This document shows, in pieces, positions 56,632 to 64,000 of a stretch of 64,000 nucleotides of DNA. The stretch spans positions 36,700 through 100,699 of the forward strand of contig JAILDK010000023.1 of the NCBI GenBank assembly GCA_024689485.1, given 5' to 3'. The stretch is from Fibrobacter sp. Lineage in GTDB: Bacteria > Fibrobacterota > Fibrobacteria > Fibrobacterales > Fibrobacteraceae. A program made the position numbers and the translations under genes. Each line of letters opens with the position of its first letter. Within the stretch, counting starts at the first letter, position 1. Under the pieces are notes generated by a model. The model was not told the DNA's origin. It saw only the letters and a list, made by a program, of their open reading frames with translations, and searched no databases.

Positions 56632-57641
56632 TAGAAGCGAAGTCCAAGACCAATGCGATGTTCCATGCCGAGATCCTGCGGCAGGTAAGAGAAGGCGTAG
56701 TCAATCGAAAAGCTCGTTCCCGCATAGCCGAGACCGAGGCTGAAAAGCCGGGCGTTGTTCGTTTCATCGGGACGGTCTGCCGAAGAGAAGAGTTCCTTGG
56801 CGTCGCGAGAAAGATCGAGCCACGTGCGTGAAAAACCCGCTCTCACAAAAAGGTTCGAACCGATGACGTATTCCGCACCGAGTGCGACTGCCGGTTCTGC
56901 ATAGCGGGGGAACGTCAGCTCCGAATAAAGCGAAAGGCGCGGGAGTGCTCCCGGAATGTAAAAGCCCGAAAGCGCAAAGACTTCTTCCAGACCGTAATCG
57001 GTATCGCCCTTGTCCACGTATGCGCGAATCATCTTGCCAAAGTTGCGGGCTGCAAAACCGAAACCGTATTTGCGGGACGAGGACTGCCAGAGAATGCCCC
57101 AGTCAAAGGCGAGCGCCATCGCGGTCTGGTCCGTACCGTCGTTGGCCAAAAGGTCCGTTGCTAATTTAATCGTGGAACCGAACTGGAAATGGGGGAGCGG
57201 CAGGGAAAGAGAAAGGGCGGCGACAGAACTCTGCGGATTGTAGGTTTCGCCGGTCTCGTTACCCAGGTCGTCGTAGCCGTCGACATCTCCATAGCGGATC
57301 CAGCCGTAGCTCAGTTCTGCGACCATGGCGCCGACTTGCCTTGCGTAGGCGAGGTAGCCCTGGTTGTCGGCAAATTCACTTGTTTGCCAGGAAAAGGCGA
57401 CTGCGTTCTTCTGATTTGAATCTAAAACGATAGCGGCAGGATTCTGTAAAACGGATCCTGGGTTCGAGGACGGCATGGCGGAATTCGCATTTTCCATGGC
57501 CGCACTCCGTGCGCTGTAGAAGGAACCGAGGAAGGCAAACGCTTCTTCACCGGTGTCGTTTTTTTTGAAATACGCCTGTGAAGCGGTAATGGTGAAGAGA
57601 ACCGTTAGAACGAGAATGGAACTTTTTTTCAAAAAAAACAT
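56631..57641 (-). CDS. PorV/PorQ-like outer-membrane protein
   Basis: FLGSFYSARSAAMENANSAMPSSNPGSVLQNPAAI; barrel-like C-terminus ending IGLGLRF. Confidence 0.72.
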   Translation of the reverse strand: MFFLKKSSILVLTVLFTITASQAYFKKNDTGEEAFAFLGSFYSARSAAMENANSAMPSSNPGSVLQNPAAIVLDSNQKNAVAFSWQTSEFADNQGYLAYARQVGAMVAELSYGWIRYGDVDGYDDLGNETGETYNPQSSVAALSLSLPLPHFQFGSTIKLATDLLANDGTDQTAMALAFDWGILWQSSSRKYGFGFAARNFGKMIRAYVDKGDTDYGLEEVFALSGFYIPGALPRLSLYSELTFPRYAEPAVALGAEYVIGSNLFVRAGFSRTWLDLSRDAKELFSSADRPDETNNARLFSLGLGYAGTSFSIDYAFSYLPQDLGMEHRIGLGLRF

Positions 57642-57687
57642 GCTTATAATTTACAAAAAAGAGAAACTTTACTAAATTGTGTCCGTC

Positions 57688-57760
57688 GGGCTAATAGCTC
57701 AGTTGGTAGAGCAACGCCCTTTTAAGGCGTGGGTCGAAGGTTCGAGCCCTTCTTAGCTCA
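57688..57760 (+). tRNA. tRNA-Lys(TTT)
   Basis: GGGCTAATAGCTCAGTTGGTAGAGCAACGCCCTTTTAAGGCGTGGGTCGAAGGTTCGAGCCCTTCTTAGCTCA. Confidence 0.97.
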
Positions 57761-57762
57761 CG

Positions 57763-57799
57763 AAAACCGACCGTGTTACATGTAATGCGGTCGGTTTTT
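57763..57799 (+). terminator. tRNA-Lys terminator
   Basis: AAAACCGACCGtgttacatgtaatgCGGTCGGTTTTT. Confidence 0.85.
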
Positions 57800-57835
57800 C
57801 GTTTTTAAACCACTCTAAAGCTTTCGTAAAAAAGA

Positions 57836-57862
57836 AAAACGCTCCGATTCCGAAGCGTTTTC
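57836..57862 (-). terminator. Terminator of the mqnE-like gene
   Basis: AAAACGCTccgattccgaAGCGTTTT. Confidence 0.7.
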
Positions 57863-57883
57863 ATTTTTTCAAATGGGGCAAAT

Positions 57884-58930
57884 TTACGGGGTCACGGAAA
57901 TGACGTCGTATAGGGCGTCGCGTTCTACAGGAATCAGTCCTTCGTTCTGAATGAGTCCGCGCATTCTTTCGGGGCTCATCCCGACCCAAGTATCGGCTCC
58001 TGCGGCATGGGTAATCTTTTCTTCCATGATCGTTCCGTCGAGGTCCGAAGCTCCGGCGTGGATCGCTTTCATCGCCGTCGGAATGCCTGTCTGGATCCAG
58101 TAGGCTTTGATGTGGGGGAAGTTATCCATAAAGAGGCGAGACACGGCAATCGTGCGCAGAACGTCTTCTTCGGATGTCTTATGCCCAACCTTGTGACCGA
58201 GCGGGTTGTTTTCCGGATGGAAAACGAGCGGAATGAAGGCGAAGAATCCCGGCGCTTCATCCTGCAACTTTCGCAAAAGCGACATGTGCTCGATGCGGTC
58301 TTCGATCTTTTCGATATGGCCAAAGAGCATAGTCGCGTTGGTCGGAATGCCCATCAGGTGCGCTTCCTTGTGCACTTCGAGCCATTCCGCGCCGGTTTCC
58401 TTTTTGCCGCAGATCTTGTGGCGGATTTCTTCGCCGAGAAGTTCCGCACCGCCGCCTGGCAAGGCGTCGAGACCCGCGCTCTTTAAGTCTTGAAGGACGT
58501 CGCGCACGTGACGGCCGGCGAGCTTTGCAAAGTGGCAGATTTCGACTGCGGTAAAGGCTTTCAGGTTCACACCGGGGAACGTCTTGCGGAGCGTCGCGAG
58601 CATGTTCAGGTAATATTCAAAGGGGTGGTCGGGGTGAAGACCGCCGACGATATGCAGTTCCTTGGCTCCGCCTTGGACGGCGGCCTGAGCCTTGGCGAGG
58701 ATTTCTTCCAAAGTCCAATCGTAGGCGTTGGAATCCGTCTTCTTGATTTTGGAAAAGGAACAGAAGGAACATTTGAGAACGCAGACGTTCGTATAATTGA
58801 TCTGTCGGTTATTGACCCAAAAAACATTTTTGCCGTGACGCGCTTCTTTTTCGGCGTTTGCCATCGCACAGAGTTCGTCAAATGGGGTTTTGAGGAATAA
58901 GTCCAAAGCTTCCTGTTCGGAAATTCTCAT
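57884..58930 (-). CDS. mqnE: Radical SAM aminofutalosine synthase-like (MqnE/MqnC/CofH group)
   Basis: NYTNVCVLKCSFCSF, GGLHPDHPFEYYLNML, LDALPGGGAE, GIPTNATMLFGHIE, FIPLVFHPENNPL. Confidence 0.85.
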   Translation of the reverse strand: MRISEQEALDLFLKTPFDELCAMANAEKEARHGKNVFWVNNRQINYTNVCVLKCSFCSFSKIKKTDSNAYDWTLEEILAKAQAAVQGGAKELHIVGGLHPDHPFEYYLNMLATLRKTFPGVNLKAFTAVEICHFAKLAGRHVRDVLQDLKSAGLDALPGGGAELLGEEIRHKICGKKETGAEWLEVHKEAHLMGIPTNATMLFGHIEKIEDRIEHMSLLRKLQDEAPGFFAFIPLVFHPENNPLGHKVGHKTSEEDVLRTIAVSRLFMDNFPHIKAYWIQTGIPTAMKAIHAGASDLDGTIMEEKITHAAGADTWVGMSPERMRGLIQNEGLIPVERDALYDVISVTP

Positions 58931-59097
58931 GTCTGCATTCCTTTTTCGGGGTTCACTTTTGCCCAAAAATATAAAATTCGGGCGTTTTTTCATATTGAAA
59001 AGGCCTTAAAACAGTTGATGAATGTAAATATTTTATTTATATATCACATAGGGAGAGCGAACCCAAGATTGGGGTTTTATTTGGTGGATATCTTTTT

Positions 59098-61050
59098 ATG
59101 AGATTTTTGTCGACAGACTTGTGCTTTTATATCTGTACATCGATGATCATGCTGTGCAGTATCATCTATTACTACAGTCATAAAACGCCGCAGAAAGACC
59201 GTAGCAAAGTTTTTGAACTGATCATGTTCAACATGCTTTTCACGTCGATTGCCGCTTCGGTGGCGACGATGATGGATCCGCTGGCGACGCCTGCGATGAA
59301 TTTTTACAACTATGTGCAGCAGTTTGCGCAGACCATCTATTTTGCCCTCCATACGCTTCTCGCTCCGCTTTTTGCCCTGTACGTCGTTCTGGTGAACAAT
59401 TGGGGCGATAACCATTCCAAAAAAAGCGTTTTCTTGTTCCTTTCGCCTGCGTTCCTTCTGGAACTCTTTGTGTTGACGAACCCGTTTACGGGCCTGATCT
59501 TCTACTACCAGGATAACGTTCTCTTTACCCGTGGCCCGATGGAACTTTTGATCTATGCGGAAGCGGCGGGGTATTTGGCGTTTACGATTCAGCAACTTTG
59601 GCTCTACCGTTCGGTTCTTTTGAAGACGGCGGCGGCCGCGCTTTGGATTTTTATCGGGTGCTGTCTCCTCGGTGTGATGGTGCAGTTCCTGTTCCAGTGG
59701 TTTAAGCTTGAACTTTTCTGCGAAGCGATTTCGCTGATGGGCGTGATGCTCTTGATCGAAATGGAAGATTCCCATACCGATTCGATGACGGGCGTTTATA
59801 ACCGCCACATGTTCATTGCGGATAATGAGCGCTATATCCGTTCCAAGCGCAAGTATATGGTCATGGTGCTGACTCTCTTGAACTTTAAAAGCTACCTGCG
59901 CATGTTCAAGAACGAAGACATGGAAGAGATGGTGAAAAACATCGTCCTCTGGGTCATCAAGAATTCGCACGGTACCGTCTATCGCATTGGCCAGGACAAA
60001 ATCGGCATCATCACAACCCAGGACCGTATGGAATGCGATGAATTTGCCACGCTTTTCAAGGAATTCATGCACAGCAGCGATGTGCATCTGAGCAAGTTCA
60101 ACAACGTTTCGCTGCCGCTGTCCGCTTCCATCGACATTGTGCGTGTGCCAGATGAAATTCCCAAGCCGGAACTTTTGACGGAACTCGGCGACGAAGCGCG
60201 TGATACGATCAAGCCTGGCCTGACCGTTCACCGCGAAGAGGATATTGAAAAGGTCAAGCGCCGCGTGGAACTCGAACAGATTCTGCAGAAAGCGATTCAG
60301 GAAAAAAGCTTTGAAGTGCATTACCAGCCAATCTGGAATGCGGAAAATTCCGCTTTCGACTGTGCAGAAGCGCTGGTGCGCCTGTACGATCCGGTCTTTG
60401 GAAATATTCCTCCGATGGAATTCATTCCGATTGCGGAACAGAACGGCATGATCAACGACATTGGACGCATTGTCTTTGAAAAGGTTTGCAAGTTCTTCCA
60501 CGACGATCAGCCGGACCGTTTCGGCTTGAAAGAAATCGAAGTGAACTTGAGCATTTTCCAGCTTTACGTGGAAGATACGGATATCCTTTTCCGCAACATC
60601 ATGGAAAAGTACGGCGTGACTTCGAAGCAGATCAATTTGGAAATCACGGAATCGGCTGCTTTGAACGAAAATGGCATCGTCAAGGAACATTACGAAAAGC
60701 TGCGCCGCCTTGGATTCACGTTCTCGCTCGATGACTTTGGAACCGGTTACTCGAACCTGATCCAGGTGATTTACAACGAATTCAAGAACATCAAGTCGGA
60801 CAAGGGTCTCCTTTGGGATACCAAGAATCCGAATTCGCACAAGTTCCTGGTGGAAACCATCAACATGATCCGCAAATTCCGCTTGGACGTGATCCAGGAA
60901 GGCGTGGAAACCAAGGAACAGCTCGAACTCGTTCTGAATGCGGGCGCCAACAAGATCCAGGGTTACTACTTCTCGAAGCCGTTGGACGCTCCGTCCTTCT
61001 TGGACTTTATCCGTTCCAGAAACGCTTCGACGAATCCGGTGCACGCCTAA
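59098..61050 (+). CDS. Multi-TM protein with degenerate GGDEF-like and intact-looking EAL domain
   Basis: VHYQPIWN...AEALVRLYDP, VNLSIFQ, LEITESAA, SLDDFGTGYSNL, IQEGVETKEQ, IQGYYFSKPL; SMTGVYNRHMF without a GGDEF motif. Confidence 0.9.
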   Translation: MRFLSTDLCFYICTSMIMLCSIIYYYSHKTPQKDRSKVFELIMFNMLFTSIAASVATMMDPLATPAMNFYNYVQQFAQTIYFALHTLLAPLFALYVVLVNNWGDNHSKKSVFLFLSPAFLLELFVLTNPFTGLIFYYQDNVLFTRGPMELLIYAEAAGYLAFTIQQLWLYRSVLLKTAAAALWIFIGCCLLGVMVQFLFQWFKLELFCEAISLMGVMLLIEMEDSHTDSMTGVYNRHMFIADNERYIRSKRKYMVMVLTLLNFKSYLRMFKNEDMEEMVKNIVLWVIKNSHGTVYRIGQDKIGIITTQDRMECDEFATLFKEFMHSSDVHLSKFNNVSLPLSASIDIVRVPDEIPKPELLTELGDEARDTIKPGLTVHREEDIEKVKRRVELEQILQKAIQEKSFEVHYQPIWNAENSAFDCAEALVRLYDPVFGNIPPMEFIPIAEQNGMINDIGRIVFEKVCKFFHDDQPDRFGLKEIEVNLSIFQLYVEDTDILFRNIMEKYGVTSKQINLEITESAALNENGIVKEHYEKLRRLGFTFSLDDFGTGYSNLIQVIYNEFKNIKSDKGLLWDTKNPNSHKFLVETINMIRKFRLDVIQEGVETKEQLELVLNAGANKIQGYYFSKPLDAPSFLDFIRSRNASTNPVHA

Positions 61051-61072
61051 GATTTTTCGAAAATTCAAAAAG

Positions 61073-61100
61073 AAAACCCGTCAGTTGCCTGACGGGTTTT
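61073..61100. terminator. Bidirectional terminator
   Basis: AAAACCCGTCAGttgcCTGACGGGTTTT. Confidence 0.88.
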
Positions 61101-61122
61101 CTTGTCAAAGGTTCGTTTAGAA

Positions 61123-62313
61123 CTAGACCTTGAGAGCCTTCTTGAGAGCGGCTGCCTTGTCGGTCTTTTCCCAGGTGAAACGTGCGCCGGTACGGCCAAA
61201 GTGACCGAGGGCGGCGGTTGCCTGATAGCCCGGCTTCTTCAGGTCGAGCATCTTCACAATGCCGGCCGGGGAAAGGTCGAACGTCTTGCAGACGACTTCT
61301 TCGATCTTGCGATCGTCCACCTTACCGGTGCCGAAGGTGTTCACGAGAACGGAAACCGGCTTCGAGTAGCCGATTGCGTAAGCGAGCTGCACTTCGCAAC
61401 GGTGGGCAAGGCCTGCGGCAACGATGTTCTTTGCCACGTAACGGGCTGCGTAAGCGGCACTGCGGTCGACCTTGGACGGGTCCTTGCCGCTGAAAGCGCC
61501 ACCACCATGACGGCCCATGCCACCATAGGTGTCCACGATAATCTTACGACCGGTAAGGCCGCAGTCGCCGTGCGGACCGCCGACGACAAACTTGCCGGTC
61601 GGGTTCACGAGGTAACGGGTCTTCTTGTCGAGGAGCTTCGCCGGGATCACCTTCTTGATGAGCTTTTCGACGATTTCCTTTTCAATCTGGGAGTGCTTCA
61701 GTTCCTTGCCCTTCACGAATTCGTCGTGCTGGGTGCTGATGACGACCGTGTCCACGCGGACCGGATTGTCGTTTTCGTCGTATTCGACGGTGACCTGGGA
61801 CTTGGCGTCCGGACGGAGCCACTTGATCTTGCCCGATTCGCGCAGGTTCTGGATTTCTTCCATGAGCTTGTGGGCGAGGGAGATCGGGAGCGGCATCAAT
61901 TCCTTGGTTTCGTTCACGGCGTAGCCGAACATCATGCCCTGGTCGCCGGCGCCCTGCTTGTCGTCTTCCTTACCGTCGGCTGCCTTGGCGTCCACGCCCT
62001 GGGCAATATCCGGAGACTGCTTGTCCATGGCGACGAGAACGGAGCAACCCTTGTAGTCGAAGGCGAGTTCCGGATTCACATAGCCGATGCTCTTGATCGT
62101 CTTGCGGGCGATCTGCTGGTAGTCGATCACAGCCTTGGTGGTGATTTCGCCGGAAACGACGACGAGACCCGTATTGACGAGGGTTTCGCAAGCGACACGG
62201 CTATTCGGGTCCTGCGCAAGGCAGGCGTCGAGGATTGCGTCAGAAATCTGGTCGCAAACTTTGTCTGGGTGTCCTTTGGACACGGATTCGGATGTAAAAA
62301 GATAGTGGGCCAT
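61123..62313 (-). CDS. metK: S-adenosylmethionine synthetase
   Basis: [59 protein letters not shown]. Confidence 0.98.
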   Translation of the reverse strand: MAHYLFTSESVSKGHPDKVCDQISDAILDACLAQDPNSRVACETLVNTGLVVVSGEITTKAVIDYQQIARKTIKSIGYVNPELAFDYKGCSVLVAMDKQSPDIAQGVDAKAADGKEDDKQGAGDQGMMFGYAVNETKELMPLPISLAHKLMEEIQNLRESGKIKWLRPDAKSQVTVEYDENDNPVRVDTVVISTQHDEFVKGKELKHSQIEKEIVEKLIKKVIPAKLLDKKTRYLVNPTGKFVVGGPHGDCGLTGRKIIVDTYGGMGRHGGGAFSGKDPSKVDRSAAYAARYVAKNIVAAGLAHRCEVQLAYAIGYSKPVSVLVNTFGTGKVDDRKIEEVVCKTFDLSPAGIVKMLDLKKPGYQATAALGHFGRTGARFTWEKTDKAAALKKALKV

Positions 62314-62449
62314 AAAGGTTCCTGTACAGTGTGTTTTTTTTATTCTCTATGCGTAAATTTATAAAAACGCATAATTCATGGCAACGGATTTAGCGTAATT
62401 TTTGGAGTGTTTCAGTAGGATTTTGAGACTTTTGACCTAAATTTAGGGT

Positions 62450-63211
62450 ATGAAACTCAAAGATTTTTCGAATTGGCTAGATACGTTGCTCGACCCGAAA
62501 TCCTTTCACGATTATTGCGTGGACGGGCTTTGCATTGAAGCGGGCGATCAAGTGACGAAGGTTGTGACAGGCGTGAGCTTTCGCGATCGCTTGATCGATG
62601 CGGCGATTGAAGAAAAGGCGGACTGCATTCTGGTACATCATCCGAATGGATTCTGGAAAAGCGAAGACCGCATTCCGGTGGGGCATTATGGCGAACGTCT
62701 CCGTCGCATGTTCCAGAACGGCATTTCTCTTTACGGTTACCATTTGCCGTTAGACGGCCACATGGACATTGGCAACAATGCCCTGATCGCGAAAGCGATG
62801 GGCTTGAGCGTGGTGGACGGCTTTATGGTCGAAGGCGAAAAGCCCGTGGGCGTCATTGCGGAATTTGACGGTTCCGTTTCGAAGGAAGAATTTCTCGCCT
62901 GTGCCGATAAGGCTTTTGAACATGGGGTGCAGAACGCTCTGATGTACGGTTCGAGTCAAATTCACCGTGTTGCGATCTGCAGCGGTTCGGGCGCAAGCGG
63001 CATCGAAGAAGCTCTGGACTTGGGCTGCGACGCCTTTATCACCGGCGAAATCAAGGAAGCGGTTCCTATCGCTTGTGAAGAACTGCGGTTCAACCTGATC
63101 AGCTGCGGACACCATCGCACGGAAATCTTTGGCGTGCGAGCCTTGGCGGATAAAATTCAAAACGAACTCCACATCCCTGCGAAGTTCGTCGATTTGGACA
63201 ATCCGATTTAA
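62450..63211 (+). CDS. Nif3-like dinuclear metal center protein
   Basis: YCVDGLCIEAGDQVTKVVTGVSFRDRLIDAAIEEKADCILVHHPNGFW; SGSGASGIEEALDLGCDAFITGEIKE; ISCGHHRTE. Confidence 0.93.
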   Translation: MKLKDFSNWLDTLLDPKSFHDYCVDGLCIEAGDQVTKVVTGVSFRDRLIDAAIEEKADCILVHHPNGFWKSEDRIPVGHYGERLRRMFQNGISLYGYHLPLDGHMDIGNNALIAKAMGLSVVDGFMVEGEKPVGVIAEFDGSVSKEEFLACADKAFEHGVQNALMYGSSQIHRVAICSGSGASGIEEALDLGCDAFITGEIKEAVPIACEELRFNLISCGHHRTEIFGVRALADKIQNELHIPAKFVDLDNPI

Positions 63212-63215
63212 GAGC

Positions 63216-63794
63216 TTATCGCTTCAAAGAATCAAATTCTGCACACTGGAGTTCTTCAAGGCGATTGCCCATGGCCTGGTTACGGGTACGGGCGTTGCCG
63301 AATTTCTCCGGGATGCGGTAGCAGTATTCATATTCGGTACCGGCATCGGTCGGAATGGTGAGCTTGAACGCGCGGACTCGGTCCTCGCGTTTTTTGCTTT
63401 CTCCGCGGTAGCCTTCGTGGTACTCGTAGCGGTTGCGAATTTTCTTTAAGCGGGATTCTTGGTCAAAGCGCACTTCTTTGGTGATCGGGCCAGAGAGTTC
63501 GACGGGGAAGTTTCCCGGAATGCGAAGTTCCAGGCGGTCTTCAGCCATGACGATTTTCGCGTCTTTTGGAGCGATCAGGTAACGTTCTTTGGCAATGTTG
63601 CGGTAGGATCTGAAGTGGACGGTACGGACGCCGCAGAGTTCTTTCATGTCCGGCTGTTCGACGAAATCGATTTCGCGGCATGCGGGGGGCATGTTGTCTG
63701 GCATTTCTAGGTTACTGCCGTCGGAAGTTCCTCCGCAGGCATTTAGCAGGCACAAGAACGTACAGCAAAATCCCAACGCAATTTTAAAATTCAT
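63216..63794 (-). CDS. Hypothetical lipoprotein
   Basis: MNFKIALGFCCTFLCLLNACGGTSDG lipobox; start revised. Confidence 0.7.
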   Translation of the reverse strand: MNFKIALGFCCTFLCLLNACGGTSDGSNLEMPDNMPPACREIDFVEQPDMKELCGVRTVHFRSYRNIAKERYLIAPKDAKIVMAEDRLELRIPGNFPVELSGPITKEVRFDQESRLKKIRNRYEYHEGYRGESKKREDRVRAFKLTIPTDAGTEYEYCYRIPEKFGNARTRNQAMGNRLEELQCAEFDSLKR

Positions 63795-63853
63795 GTTTTT
63801 AATATAATTCCATGAGTTACAAAATGCTTGCAAATTTCTAAAAATCTTGAATT

Positions 63854-64000
63854 TTATTCGATTTCAAGGAGCAGGGAATCGAGACGTTTTGTCAGTTTTT
63901 CGGCTCCATCTAAGTTTAAATGGTCGTCGTTTGCGAAATCGCTTGATTCGTAATCGTTTTCGCCATTCTTGTATTCATCCAAGATGTAGAAGTTGTCTTT
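63854..64000 (-). CDS. C-terminal fragment of a putative SGNH-type hydrolase
   Basis: Own translation ...SSDFANDDHLNLDGAEKLTKRLDSLLLEIE*; DxxHLN motif; 5' end outside window. Confidence 0.5.
   Translation of the reverse strand, partial: KDNFYILDEYKNGENDYESSDFANDDHLNLDGAEKLTKRLDSLLLEIE

Noticed and set aside
59077-61068. 663-aa minus-strand ORF opposite the EAL gene
   Set aside because: Antisense shadow; the plus strand encodes an unambiguous EAL domain.
62314-62449. SAM riboswitch upstream of metK
   Set aside because: No SAM-I/II/IV-like conserved core seen in the leader.

Overview
This window is a bacterial chromosome segment of housekeeping and cell-envelope genes. The overall look is Fibrobacter-like: a T9SS-type C-terminal domain, a PorV/PorQ-like protein, DSI/DSL-rich coiled coils and a tmRNA tag ending ...YALAA. 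That lineage call is inference. I saw no mobile elements, prophage or CRISPR. Main contents: a thiamine locus (TPP riboswitch, thiS-thiF-thiG-thiH, pseudopilin, thiE); a peptidase C39-like / RimK-type ATP-grasp / GCS2 ligase triad directly downstream of dnaJ; a contiguous chaperone block (groES-groEL-grpE-dnaK-dnaJ, minus strand); an amino-acid ABC transporter; secreted and lipoprotein genes; ssrA (tmRNA); trpCF; rpoZ; tRNA-Ser; pepF; ligA; DUF763; rdgB; rnpB; a DUF748/outer-membrane pair; proA-hisI-tilS-ftsH-folP-cdaA; a glycosyltransferase/Wzi-like block; tRNA-Lys; mqnE-like; an EAL protein; metK; and a Nif3-like gene. The most notable observations are: (1) groES, grpE and dnaK each have a near-perfect sigma-54 (-24/-12) promoter plus an upstream palindrome TGTTTC-N5-GAAACA at roughly helically phased distances, which suggests an enhancer-activated sigma-54 chaperone regulon; (2) an amidoligase/peptidase triad with ATGA overlaps sits 24 bp after dnaJ; (3) the ABC substrate-binding/permease fusion has its two substrate-binding halves in circularly permuted order; (4) a secreted peptide is built from five 11-residue (33-bp) repeats. 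All calls were made by eye from sequence and the supplied ORF translations; no searches were run.
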